A stretch of DNA of 64,000 nt from Allomuricauda sp. TMED12 (GTDB lineage: Bacteria; Bacteroidota; Bacteroidia; Flavobacteriales; Flavobacteriaceae), in NCBI GenBank assembly GCA_002167435.2, contig NHBR02000119.1, forward strand, positions 62,001-126,000, read 5' to 3'. Under the pieces are notes generated by a model. It was not told where the DNA came from and ran no database searches. It saw only the letters and a program-made list of their open reading frames with translations. The position numbers and the translations under genes were made by a program. Below, one piece after another: positions 36,381 to 44,862 of the stretch (within the stretch, counting starts at the first letter, position 1; each line of letters opens with the position of its first letter).

Positions 36381-36707
36381 ATGGCAGTCATCTATTTTGG
36401 CATTGCGGTAATATTGGGACTGTTACTCTGCTCCAATCCTATATTCTCCTTCAAGTTCGATTATAGATATATGGTGTATGCTCATTCCCACATTGTCCTT
36501 TTTAGTTGTGTGTATACTACTTTGACCATCCTACTACATTATTGCTTTGTGGATTGGAATACATCCAGTAAAAGGTATAAACAGATCTTTTGGTGTATCC
36601 AAAGCACCTCAATCGGTATGTTGCTGACCCTGGCTAAATGGTCAGACAAAACAAATAAAAGACAATTTTATCTTAAATGTTTTAATCGTATCTTTGCGAG
36701 TAAATAA
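36381..36707 (+). pseudogene. Truncated remnant of an AHSH-motif multi-helix membrane protein
   Basis: An open frame of 108 codons with two or three hydrophobic segments. GIAVILGLLLCSNPIF and then YMVYAHSHIVLFSCVYTTL resemble the N-terminal part of a larger flavobacterial membrane protein (several hundred residues, with a HAHSHxAxxGW motif) often near respiratory genes. The similarity fades after about residue 80 and the tail is hydrophilic and unlike a membrane protein. The ORF end also overlaps the promoter of the next gene. I read it as a decayed or 3'-deleted gene; a genuine small protein is possible. Confidence 0.5.
36689..36696 (+). promoter_or_regulatory. -7 element of the second rrf2 gene
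   Basis: TATCTTTG matches TANNTTTG, and a TTTA (36667-36670) lies 18 bases upstream as a weak -33. The start codon follows 20 bases downstream. Confidence 0.6.
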
Positions 36708-36716
36708 GTTCCCCAT

Positions 36717-37154
36717 ATGATGTTTTCAAAAGCCTGTGAATATGGTATTCGAGCGGCAGTTTATGTGACACTTCAATCTTTGGAAGGAAGACGTGTGGGC
36801 GTGAATGAAATCTCAGAGGAAATCGATTCACCTATAGCCTTTACTGCTAAAATTCTTCAGCAACTCACAAGAAACAACATAATCCATTCAGTAAAAGGAC
36901 CCAACGGTGGTTTTGAAATTGACCCTGAGGATATGAATTCGGCTAAATTGAGCATGATTGTCAAAGCTATTGATGGCGATAAGATATATACAGGCTGTGG
37001 TCTAGGCCTTAAGGAATGTAACGCTCAAAAACCTTGCCCTCTGCATGATAAATTTCTTGATATAAGGAACAACCTGAGCACAATGCTAACAAGTACCAGT
37101 TTGTATGAATTAGCCACCGGGCTGGAGGTGGGACTGACCTATTTAAAGCGTTGA
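36717..37154 (+). CDS. Second Rrf2 family regulator (NsrR-like)
   Basis: 145 residues; two adjacent ATGs (36717 and 36720), the second giving MFSKACEYGIRAAVYVTL, the usual Rrf2 start. It has the helix-turn-helix (SPIAFTAKILQQLTRNNIIH), the wing KGPNGGFEI and three cysteines in CGLGLKECNAQKPC as probable cluster ligands. It resembles the Rrf2 protein at 28385 in layout. It is followed 70 bases downstream by a truncated globin, a pairing typical of nitric-oxide-responsive regulation. Confidence 0.9.
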   Translation: MMFSKACEYGIRAAVYVTLQSLEGRRVGVNEISEEIDSPIAFTAKILQQLTRNNIIHSVKGPNGGFEIDPEDMNSAKLSMIVKAIDGDKIYTGCGLGLKECNAQKPCPLHDKFLDIRNNLSTMLTSTSLYELATGLEVGLTYLKR

Positions 37155-37224
37155 ATAAGTGAGGATCGTAAAGATTTCCATTAATCTTACCCGACAATTT
37201 ACATATGAAAAGAAAGAACCTCTA

Positions 37225-37623
37225 ATGCATCCAAAAAAAGAGATGACACAAACAACAGAAATTGAAAGCTTAAAAGAAGTAAAGCAGTTGGTCGACCTGT
37301 TCTATGAAAAGGTTAGAAAAGATTCATTGTTGGCCAACATATTCAATGGGGTTATAAAAGATAATTGGCCTAGCCATTTGGAAAAAATGTATCGTTTTTG
37401 GCAAACGGTCCTATTACAGGAACACACCTATCAAGGCAGTCCTTTTGCCCCGCATGCCAAACTTCCGGTCAATGCTAAACACTTTGATCGTTGGAAGCAT
37501 TTGTTTTTCGAGACCATTGATGAAAACTTCCATGGCGAAAAAGCAAAAGAGGCCAAATTTAGAGCGGAAAAAATGGCGGAAATGTTTCAATTCAAAATTA
37601 AATATTTACAGAAAAAAATATGA
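37225..37623 (+). CDS. Group III truncated hemoglobin
   Basis: 132 residues from the ATG at 37225, the usual length of group III truncated globins; a GTG at 37159 would add 22 residues without globin character. Features: VKQLVDLFYEKVRKDSLLANIF at the N-terminus, WPSHLEKMYRFWQTVLL with the distal-side aromatic residues, and NAKHFDRWKHLFFETIDENF, where the histidine in KHFDRW is the probable proximal heme ligand. Such globins bind O2 or NO and are often induced by nitrosative stress. Following the second Rrf2 gene, it probably protects against NO. Confidence 0.88.
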   Translation: MHPKKEMTQTTEIESLKEVKQLVDLFYEKVRKDSLLANIFNGVIKDNWPSHLEKMYRFWQTVLLQEHTYQGSPFAPHAKLPVNAKHFDRWKHLFFETIDENFHGEKAKEAKFRAEKMAEMFQFKIKYLQKKI

Positions 37624-37827
37624 ATTTCCAGTCCTCAACTATACTCCTTCTTGATTGACAGAAATTTAATTCTAAAAGGAAATAGTTAAAATGGATGTTT
37701 GTTCATTCAAAAAAAATAAAAAGAGGGGGCCAAATGGGGGACAAAGAAAAACACCTGCTTTATTTACTTGGTTTTCAAGTTTTTAACACTTTTTAATAAT
37801 CCAAAAAAACAAAGAGTTTAAAAATAT
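37624..37827. other. Gene-free A+T-rich stretch upstream of the tRNA terminator
   Basis: No ORF or RNA gene recognised. It contains a run of purine-rich sequence (AAAGAGGGGGCCAAATGGGG) and A-rich tracts and no clear promoter. Confidence 0.5.
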
Positions 37828-37859
37828 AAGCCCCTTAAAACCAGTGTTTTAAGGGGCTT
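37828..37859 (-). terminator. Terminator-like hairpin after tRNA-Gln
   Basis: AAGCCCCTTAAAAC (37828-37841) and GTTTTAAGGGGCTT (37846-37859) form a perfect 14-bp stem with a 4-base loop, directly beyond the 3' end of the tRNA on the minus strand. The following ATATTTTTAA is a weak T-tract. Confidence 0.7.
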
Positions 37860-37863
37860 TCTG

Positions 37864-37935
37864 TTGACCCACTAGGACTCGAACCTAGAACGACTGGACC
37901 AAAACCAGCTGTGTTGCCAATTACACCATGGGTCA
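37864..37935 (-). tRNA. tRNA-Gln (anticodon TTG)
   Basis: 72 bases on the minus strand fold as a cloverleaf: a 7-bp acceptor stem TGACCCA/TGGGTCA, the anticodon stem GCTGG/CCAGT with loop TTTTGGT placing TTG at the anticodon, and the T-arm CTAGG-TTCGAGT-CCTAG. The discriminator is A, and CCA is not encoded. Glutamine codons CAA are read. Confidence 0.95.
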
Positions 37936-38105
37936 GTACCGTATTTGAGCGTGCAAATTTAAAACAAACTTTGGTTTCAACAAATATTTTTGACAAGAAT
38001 ACATGCTATTTTTCTGAAGTATGGGTGTTAAAGGTTTTCCAAAAATGACTAATCTTCTATTCTAGATTTACTAAATTCGCCACAATTCGGTTAACAACCA
38101 ACTCT

Positions 38106-41100
38106 ATGTTTGCAAAAGACTTCAAAAAATGGGACACCATCCTTGGGTGGGTTTCCTTCGCCATCGCGTTAATAGTTTATGCCCTGACCGTTGAACCCAC
38201 AGGAAGTTTTTGGGATGCAGGGGAATACATTTCCACTTCGGCAAAATTGCAAGTAGGACACCCTCCAGGGGCTCCACTGCTTCAAATGATAGGTGCCTTC
38301 TTTGCCTTGTTCGCCTTTGGTGACGAAACCAAAATAGCGCTTATGGTCAATGCGGTATCCATAGTTTCGAGTGCTTTCGCTGTGTTGTTCACCTTTTGGA
38401 CCATTACCAACTTGGTGGGTAAAATGATCTCCAAAAAAAATGAAATCACCAATAGCAAGGCTATTGCCATTTTTGGAAGCGGACTTGTTGGCGCACTTGC
38501 CTTTACCTTCTCCGATAGTTTTTGGTTCAATGCCGTAGAGACCGAAGTATATGCCACGGCTAGTTTAATTATGGCCCTATTGCTATGGTTAGGTTTAAAA
38601 TGGACGGATAACTTAGGTGATCCCAGAGGTCACCGCTGGCTCATGCTTATCTGTTTTGTGATAGGGCTTACCTTCGGAATCCAGTTTATGGGCTTTTTGG
38701 CGATTCCTTCCATAGGCCTACTCTACTATTTCAAAAAATATAAAACCACAACGGTCAAGAACTTCTTATTGGCCAATATTGCCGTGATTGCAGTTCTTAT
38801 CTTGGTTTATAAATTCTCTTTAACCTATGTTTTAGAACTTTTTGGTTGGAGCGAAGTGTTCTTTATCAATGAAATTGGACTTCCGTTCAACTCAGGTTCC
38901 ATTATTATGGGGCTAGTTTTTGTCGCAGCATTTTATTTTGGATTAAGATATACCCGAAAACATAATTTCTACAACGCGAACATTATTGTCCTCTGCCTCA
39001 TGTTCCTCATCCTTGGATTTTCATCTTGGTTGATGCTACCCATCAGAGCAAACGCCAGAACTGTAGTGAACGAAAACAACCCTGCCGACGCAAGGGCCCT
39101 ATTGGCATATTACAACAGGGAACAATACCCCGGTGTGGACAGTCCTGTTTACGGCGCTTATTATTCCGATACTTTTGCTCCTTCGGGAGAAGACAGGGAT
39201 GATAGCCCCAAATATGAAAAAGATTTGGAGTTGGGAAAATATGTGATTGTCAATCATTATAAAGGTGCGATCCCAGGACCCAATGAAAAACACGTAGGCA
39301 TTTTACCCAGAATGTGGAGTGACCAGCACGCTGAAAACTATATGCGTTACTTTGGAGCCTTGGATTTTAGAATAAAATCGGAATACATCTCCAATAATGA
39401 ACTCAGGGAAGCCGTCAATCAATTTAAAACAGCCTATTCCCAAGGAGAGTTGGATACCGAACAATACATTCGCTTTTTAAGGGAGTTTGGAGAATATATT
39501 GAGGTAGAACCACCAACATTAGGACAAAACCTGGAATATCTTTTTGACTTTCAGTTCAGTTATATGTACATGCGCTACTTCATGTGGAACTTTGTCGGAA
39601 AGCAGAATGATCTTCAGGGTAGATACGATGAAAATGGAAATTGGTTGAGCGGCATCAATTTTATTGACAGCATTAGATTGGGGAGTCAGGAAAACCTACC
39701 CAGCGATTGGAAAAACAACAAAGGACGTAACACTTACTTCTTCCTTCCGCTTTTGCTCGGAATCTTGGGTATTGTATTCCAGATATCCAAAAACCCCAAA
39801 CAGTTTTGGGTGTTACTCGTATTCTTCTTATTTACAGGACTGGCCATACAGTTTTACACCAATCCGTACATTTTCCAACCTAGGGAGAGGGATTATTCTC
39901 TGGTAGGCTCGTTCTACGTTTTCTGTATTTGGATAGGTATTGGGGTCTACGGACTCTTCGAAGAGTTTAAAAAATTGATCTCCGCCAAAATTGCGGCTCC
40001 TGCCATCACAACTTTATGCCTATTGGCCGTACCCTTGCTGATGGGATACCAGAATTGGGATGACCATGACCGTTCGGACAGGTATACCGCACCATCAACC
40101 GCAAAAGCTTATCTGGATTCCTGCAAAGAAGATGCAGGAGCCATATTGTTTACCATTGGGGATAACGACACCTTCCCGATTTGGTATGCTCAGGAAATCG
40201 AAAACTATCGGACCGATGTTCGCGTGGTCAACACCAGTCTTTTTGCCACAGATTGGTACATAGACCAAATGAAACGTAAGGCCTACGAAAGCGACCCTAT
40301 ACCTTCTCAGTTAACCCACGACAAGTATAGTTATGGAACGCGCGATGCGGTTTATTACCAAGGCATCACCGAAAATCGTTGGAACATCAAAGATTTCATG
40401 AACTGGATTGGAAGTGATAAACCACAAACCAAATTCAGGCATATTTTAACCAATCAAGGAGCTGATTTGAGCAACTACTCAGAAAGCACTTTGGATATTG
40501 TGTACTACCCTACCAATAAAATCAGGATTCCCGTCAACAAACAAAATGTATTGGAAAGCGGATTGGTAAAAGAAAAGGATTCTGCCCTAATTGTGGATTA
40601 TATTGATATTGATCTACCACAAAGTGCACTTCCGAAAAATAGAATCCTAATGCTGGATTTGATCGCCAACAACGATTGGAAGCGCCCTATTTATTTTTCC
40701 GGGGGAAGTTTTGACAGTGCAGAATACATTTGGATGAAGGATTATCTTCAATTGGATGGTTTGGTGTATAAATTGGTACCCATCAAAACTCCGAACCGGA
40801 ACTCATTTGAAATGGGCCGTATTGATTCCGATTTGATGTACGACATTGTTAAGGATTGGGATTGGGGCAATTCGGGAAGTGATGAAATTTATCATGACCC
40901 GCAAACTCGTTCGCAAGGACTATCATTCAGAAGTAATTTGGCCCGTTTGATGGAAACCCTTATTGAGGAAAACGAAATTGATAAGGCCAAGGATGTTATC
41001 AATATTGCCATGGAGAATATGCCTGTAGAGCATTATTATTTCTATGCTTTTGTAGAACCATTTGTTGATGGGTACTACAAAGTAGGCGAAACCGAAAAAG

Positions 41101-41438
41101 CCCGTGAATTGTTCGGCAAGCTTAAAAAGGTCTATCAGGAACATTTGGAGTACTATGCCAATATTCCTTTGGATGAACAATACGATAAAATTGATGACAT
41201 TCTATCCGATATGCAAGCTTATCGCAGGAACATTGACATCCTCATAGAAAATGGGGACAAGGAACTGGCGGAATCCGAAACAATTATCTTCAATGAATAT
41301 ATTGATATGTTCTCCCAGTTTGTAGATGACGAAGAAGATGTACTGGATGAACCGTTACCTTTAAATCCAGATATGGAAGATTCCATTCCGTTGGACACCA
41401 TAGAAAGTGTACCCGACTCAACACTTCCACAAGAATAG
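38106..41438 (+). CDS. DUF2723 membrane protein (glycosyltransferase family 117-like)
   Basis: 1110 residues. The N-terminal half has at least ten transmembrane helices. The start FAKDFKKWDTILGWVSFAIALIVY and VEPTGSFWDAGEYISTSAKLQVGHPPGAPLLQM is the DUF2723 signature, whose WDAGE/GHPPG residues occupy the place of the catalytic acidic site in GT-C transferases (animal homologue TMEM260, an O-mannosyltransferase). The C-terminal part is soluble with helical-repeat character and an acidic end. It probably transfers a lipid-linked sugar to exported proteins; donor and target are unknown. It is monocistronic with a strong terminator. Confidence 0.88.
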   Translation: MFAKDFKKWDTILGWVSFAIALIVYALTVEPTGSFWDAGEYISTSAKLQVGHPPGAPLLQMIGAFFALFAFGDETKIALMVNAVSIVSSAFAVLFTFWTITNLVGKMISKKNEITNSKAIAIFGSGLVGALAFTFSDSFWFNAVETEVYATASLIMALLLWLGLKWTDNLGDPRGHRWLMLICFVIGLTFGIQFMGFLAIPSIGLLYYFKKYKTTTVKNFLLANIAVIAVLILVYKFSLTYVLELFGWSEVFFINEIGLPFNSGSIIMGLVFVAAFYFGLRYTRKHNFYNANIIVLCLMFLILGFSSWLMLPIRANARTVVNENNPADARALLAYYNREQYPGVDSPVYGAYYSDTFAPSGEDRDDSPKYEKDLELGKYVIVNHYKGAIPGPNEKHVGILPRMWSDQHAENYMRYFGALDFRIKSEYISNNELREAVNQFKTAYSQGELDTEQYIRFLREFGEYIEVEPPTLGQNLEYLFDFQFSYMYMRYFMWNFVGKQNDLQGRYDENGNWLSGINFIDSIRLGSQENLPSDWKNNKGRNTYFFLPLLLGILGIVFQISKNPKQFWVLLVFFLFTGLAIQFYTNPYIFQPRERDYSLVGSFYVFCIWIGIGVYGLFEEFKKLISAKIAAPAITTLCLLAVPLLMGYQNWDDHDRSDRYTAPSTAKAYLDSCKEDAGAILFTIGDNDTFPIWYAQEIENYRTDVRVVNTSLFATDWYIDQMKRKAYESDPIPSQLTHDKYSYGTRDAVYYQGITENRWNIKDFMNWIGSDKPQTKFRHILTNQGADLSNYSESTLDIVYYPTNKIRIPVNKQNVLESGLVKEKDSALIVDYIDIDLPQSALPKNRILMLDLIANNDWKRPIYFSGGSFDSAEYIWMKDYLQLDGLVYKLVPIKTPNRNSFEMGRIDSDLMYDIVKDWDWGNSGSDEIYHDPQTRSQGLSFRSNLARLMETLIEENEIDKAKDVINIAMENMPVEHYYFYAFVEPFVDGYYKVGETEKARELFGKLKKVYQEHLEYYANIPLDEQYDKIDDILSDMQAYRRNIDILIENGDKELAESETIIFNEYIDMFSQFVDDEEDVLDEPLPLNPDMEDSIPLDTIESVPDSTLPQE

Positions 41439-41445
41439 AAAGCAT

Positions 41446-41477
41446 AAAAAAGCGAGGTAAAACCTCGCTTTTTTTAT
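41446..41477. terminator. Bidirectional terminator between the DUF2723 and thioredoxin-like genes
   Basis: AGCGAGGT (41451-41458) and ACCTCGCT (41462-41469) form an 8-bp stem with a 3-base loop, flanked by an A-run on the left and a T-run on the right, so it can serve both convergent genes. Confidence 0.9.
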
Positions 41478-41773
41478 TGGATATATTCGTTTAATATTCC
41501 TATAAGTGTATTGGCATCCTGCTCTCCGCTCTGGCGCCATACCATTTCTCCCTTTTTGTAGATCATTAAAGTAGGTAATCCTTTTATACGGAGTGCCTGC
41601 GAAAGTTCCTTGTTCTTGTCCACATCAATTTTAATTACCTTTCCCTTATCACCTAGGGCTGCGGCCACATCACTCAATACTGGATGCATGGAAGTGGACT
41701 GCTCGTTCCATTCCGCATAAAAATCTAATAATACAGGGACCTGTAAATCTATAAGTTCTCCGAATTTGGACAT
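41474..41773 (-). CDS. Thioredoxin-fold protein lacking the CxxC active site
   Basis: 99 residues with a full thioredoxin fold: VPVLLDFYAEW, the DVDKNKELSQALRIKGLPTLMIYKKG region with the cis-proline, and the final helix. Where thioredoxin has WCGPC this protein has W-N-E-Q-S-T, so there is no redox cysteine pair and no cysteine at all. It cannot be a disulfide reductase; a binding or chaperone role is likely. It is cytoplasmic (no signal peptide). It converges with the DUF2723 gene over a shared terminator. Confidence 0.88.
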   Translation of the reverse strand: MSKFGELIDLQVPVLLDFYAEWNEQSTSMHPVLSDVAAALGDKGKVIKIDVDKNKELSQALRIKGLPTLMIYKKGEMVWRQSGEQDANTLIGILNEYIQ

Positions 41774-42067
41774 GCATTCTAAGGTTTACAGTCAAAAGTA
41801 ATAAAAAATGTGAATGTTTTACAGGCCATTAATTTTTCACACTTTACTCCAACCTAAATTTAGGACATACTTTTTTATAGATAACATCATCTTGGAAAAA
41901 GATGTCTGAAGTAAAAAATCAAATCCTTGTCTTTATTGGTTTACTTCGCACATTTCAAACTTTAAACATACCATTGGCCAAACATTAACATGGAGCTCTC
42001 AGTAAAACCTCAACTTTTATCTCTTTTTCATGTTGATTTTCGAGCCATTGATCATAGCGCAAGATTT

Positions 42068-42081
42068 ATGATAATTATCAT
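42068..42081. promoter_or_regulatory. FNR/CRP-type box upstream of the FadL-family gene
   Basis: ATGAT-AATT-ATCAT is a perfect 14-bp palindrome with the same arms as the nos box at 28863-28876. Its centre is 36.5 bases before the end of the -7 element, exactly the spacing seen at the nos promoter. Confidence 0.6.
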
Positions 42082-42103
42082 TACATTTAGCCTACTTAGT
42101 TTA

Positions 42104-42111
42104 TAGGTTTA
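42104..42111 (+). promoter_or_regulatory. -7-like element of the FadL-family gene
   Basis: TAGGTTTA fits TANNTTTG except for the last base. The expected start near 42116 leaves a leader of about 70 bases. Confidence 0.5.
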
Positions 42112-42186
42112 CACCTAAAATAACATAACAGCAAATGACTGACCATTAACTACTATTCAGCCAGTTACTGTGTAAAACCTCTAAAA

Positions 42187-43491
42187 ATGAAAAATATCCT
42201 TTTTACACTTGGTGCCCTATTCATGACCTCTATCACATTTTCACAGGCCGGACACATCATGCAAGGTGTGGGCTCGGTAAATATGTCCATGGGTGGTGCC
42301 GCTACCGCCCAACCTTTGGATATTTCCGGTGCGTTGCATTGGAATCCTGCCACAATTTCTGCTTTTGATGAGGACATTATCAAATTAGATGTTGGATTAT
42401 TCTTTTCTTCTCCAGAACTAAGCTCAACTGTTCCTGAGTTTGATGGCGAGGGACAACCTACGGGCAATTTTTTTAGTGGAACTACCGAAGATGACAGAGG
42501 GGTTTCCCCATTGCCTGCTCTTGCAGCCGTTTGGAGTAAACCGGATAGCAAACATACCTTTGGTGCATCAGCCTTTGGTATTAGTGGATTTGGGGTAACC
42601 TTCCCCGAAAACATGTCCAACCCCATAAATATGCCCCAGGCCAATGGTGGGTTCGGCAGGATTGAATCCGACTATATGCTCTTCCAAATTGGATTCGCAT
42701 GGGCCTATGAAATCACCGATGAGCTTTCCTTTGGGCTGCAACCCACATTCAACTATGCTGCTTTGGAATTGATGCCCAACCCAACAGCTAATCCTACACA
42801 AGCAGGATATCCTTCTACAGATAAAGCATCTGCATTAGGTTTTGGCGGCCAAGTAGGATTGTTCTATAATTCAAATTCTGGCTTTAAGGCTGGGGTTTCC
42901 TATAAAACAACCCAAAAATTTGGGGATTTCGATTTAGATAATACATACTTGGATGGATCTACAGGAACCAATTCCTTTAACATGGACTATCCTGCCATAC
43001 TTTCACTTGGTTTGGGCTACTCCTTGGGAACCATAGACCTTGCACTTGATTATAGAATGGTAGATTACGAAAACACGGATGGTTTCTCCTCTGTGGGCTG
43101 GACCGAAACTGCCTCCGTAGCAGGTTTTGGATGGGAAAATATCAACATTATTTCGGCTGGTATACAGTACAAAGGAATCAATAAATTGCCTTTGCGGGTT
43201 GGGTACACCTATAGCTCCAATCCTATTAATAATGATGTGGCATTCTTTAATATTCCGGCAACAGCGATTATTAAAAATGCTTTTCAAGTAGGTTTAAGTT
43301 ATGAGGTGAGTGCCAGATTCCAATTAGACCTGCTTTACCATTATGGAACAAGTGGGGATGCTACTTCGGGTCCAGTATTGAACCCACAGTTCATACAAAA
43401 TTTTCCACCCTATGGAGCTATTCCAGGTAGTAATGTATCCTACGATATGACCACCTCCATGATCGGTGTTGGAGCATCATTAAAACTTTAA
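42187..43491 (+). CDS. OmpP1/FadL family outer-membrane transporter
   Basis: 434 residues with a signal peptide (MKNILFTLGALFMTSITFSQA). The mature N-terminus GHIMQGVGSVNMSMGGAATAQPLDISGALHWNPA is the FadL hatch signature (the NPA motif in the plug domain). The rest alternates in beta-strands and ends in a C-terminal aromatic-rich strand (TTSMIGVGASLKL). FadL proteins take up long-chain fatty acids or other hydrophobic compounds across the outer membrane. It is monocistronic, with an FNR-type box upstream and a terminator downstream. Confidence 0.92.
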   Translation: MKNILFTLGALFMTSITFSQAGHIMQGVGSVNMSMGGAATAQPLDISGALHWNPATISAFDEDIIKLDVGLFFSSPELSSTVPEFDGEGQPTGNFFSGTTEDDRGVSPLPALAAVWSKPDSKHTFGASAFGISGFGVTFPENMSNPINMPQANGGFGRIESDYMLFQIGFAWAYEITDELSFGLQPTFNYAALELMPNPTANPTQAGYPSTDKASALGFGGQVGLFYNSNSGFKAGVSYKTTQKFGDFDLDNTYLDGSTGTNSFNMDYPAILSLGLGYSLGTIDLALDYRMVDYENTDGFSSVGWTETASVAGFGWENINIISAGIQYKGINKLPLRVGYTYSSNPINNDVAFFNIPATAIIKNAFQVGLSYEVSARFQLDLLYHYGTSGDATSGPVLNPQFIQNFPPYGAIPGSNVSYDMTTSMIGVGASLKL

Positions 43492-43525
43492 ATAAACAAG
43501 TACATAACCATAACCAACTCTAACC

Positions 43526-43557
43526 AAAAAGGCACTGATTAATTTCAGTGCCTTTTT
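43526..43557. terminator. Bidirectional terminator after the FadL-family gene
   Basis: GGCACTGA (43531-43538) and TCAGTGCC (43545-43552) with flanking A5 and T5 extend the stem to 13 bp around a 6-base loop. It serves both the FadL gene and the convergent metallophosphoesterase. Confidence 0.9.
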
Positions 43558-43575
43558 ATTGTATGGAAGTTTATA

Positions 43576-44808
43576 TTATGCCAATCCTTTTTTCTTTAAA
43601 GTGATTACTGAGATCTCTGGCCAAATTCCAAAACGACCAGGATAACCAATAAACCCGAATCCTCTGTTTACGTTAATGAACTGTTCCATTTCCTTGTAAA
43701 TACCGGCCCAATATTTATAGCGCCATTTTACAGGGCTCCATTTCACCCATCCGGGAATTTCCACCCCAAACTGCATGCCGTGGGTGTGCCCGCTCAAGGT
43801 CAAATGAAAATGGTAGTCATCATGTATTACCACATCTTCCCAATGCGATGGGTCGTGGCTCAATAATATTTTAAAATCTTCTTTGGAAACACCCTCTTTG
43901 GCTTTTTGCAGGTCACCGGCCTTTTTAAATCCACCGCGACCCCAATTTTCCACACCTACCAAAGCAATTTTATGCCCGTCTTTTTCTAAAAAGCGGTTGG
44001 AATTGAGCAATAAATCAAAGCCCATTTCCCTTTGCATAACTTTGAGATCCTCTAAATTTTGTTCTTTCTCTTCCTCAGTGTCCCAAACAGCATAATCTCC
44101 ATAATCGTGGTTACCCAAAATGGAAAAAACCCCATCTTTGGCATCCAGTCGGGAAAAGACCTCTTTCCATGGTTCCAACTCTTTAGAACGGTTGTTGACA
44201 ATATCTCCAGTAAAGAAGATCACATCGCTATTTTGTTCATTGACCAAGTTAACCCCGTACTCCACCTTCTTATAATCATCAAAACTACCACTGTGAACAT
44301 CGGAAATCTGGGTAATCTGATAGTTGTGAAACGCATCGGGAAGGTCATCGAACTCCAACTCATACTTCAACACCTGATAATTATATTTTCCGCGGTACAT
44401 CCCATATAACAAAGCCCCAAAAGGCAAAGCTGCCAAGCTTAAGGCAATACCACTTACAAACTTTCTACGGGAAGGAAGAAAACCAGCATCTGTATCGGAA
44501 ACACCAGCAATTTTATTATACCCAAAGCCTATCAATCTAACAATGTCTTCCAACAAAAGGAAGAACCCCAAAACCAAGGCCAATAGAAAAAATGCGGCAA
44601 AGATACTTCCTGCTATGGCGGCAGTCCCTTTGAACCCATCTCCGGGATCGTAGGTAATCACCTTTATGGTCAAAAAAATCAGGGCTCCCAAGAAAAGAAC
44701 AATATAGGTCCAATGCATCAAAGGACTTTTGAATAAAGTCTTAAATGCTTGAAAACCATAAACAGCCAAGACCACATACAGGATTGACAAAACAATAAAT
44801 CGGGACAT
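43576..44808 (-). CDS. Membrane-anchored metallophosphoesterase
   Basis: 410 residues. About four transmembrane helices fill the first 140 residues, then a calcineurin-like phosphoesterase domain shows all five metal motifs: ISDVHSGSF, FTGDIVNN, LGNHDYGD, LSHDPSHW and LSGHTHGMQ. The layout (helices, then the domain) matches YkuE/YaeI-like phosphoesterases, some of which act on lipid A precursors or UDP-diacylglucosamine; the substrate is not established. It is followed by cutC on the same strand upstream. Confidence 0.9.
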   Translation of the reverse strand: MSRFIVLSILYVVLAVYGFQAFKTLFKSPLMHWTYIVLFLGALIFLTIKVITYDPGDGFKGTAAIAGSIFAAFFLLALVLGFFLLLEDIVRLIGFGYNKIAGVSDTDAGFLPSRRKFVSGIALSLAALPFGALLYGMYRGKYNYQVLKYELEFDDLPDAFHNYQITQISDVHSGSFDDYKKVEYGVNLVNEQNSDVIFFTGDIVNNRSKELEPWKEVFSRLDAKDGVFSILGNHDYGDYAVWDTEEEKEQNLEDLKVMQREMGFDLLLNSNRFLEKDGHKIALVGVENWGRGGFKKAGDLQKAKEGVSKEDFKILLSHDPSHWEDVVIHDDYHFHLTLSGHTHGMQFGVEIPGWVKWSPVKWRYKYWAGIYKEMEQFINVNRGFGFIGYPGRFGIWPEISVITLKKKGLA

Positions 44809-44862
44809 ACAATTTTTTTACAAAATTAGAGCTAATCTGCTATTAAACAGCGTATTTAAACT

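Larger units (their letters stand above)
41774..42186. other. Regulatory-looking 413-base region upstream of the FadL-family gene
   Basis: No credible ORF. It holds an FNR/CRP-type box at 42068-42081 and a -7-like element at 42104-42111, implying a leader of about 70 bases for the outer-membrane protein gene. The left part, upstream of the thioredoxin-like gene, shows no clear promoter. Confidence 0.6.

Noticed and set aside
37159-37224. GTG start extending the globin
   Set aside because: It adds 22 residues not seen in group III globins; the ATG at 37225 gives the normal length.
28385-37623. Calling the nos island itself a new system
   Set aside because: nosZ, nosL, nosDFY and the NosB-position gene are the known clade II set; only the fasciclin, cupin and promoter features are unusual.
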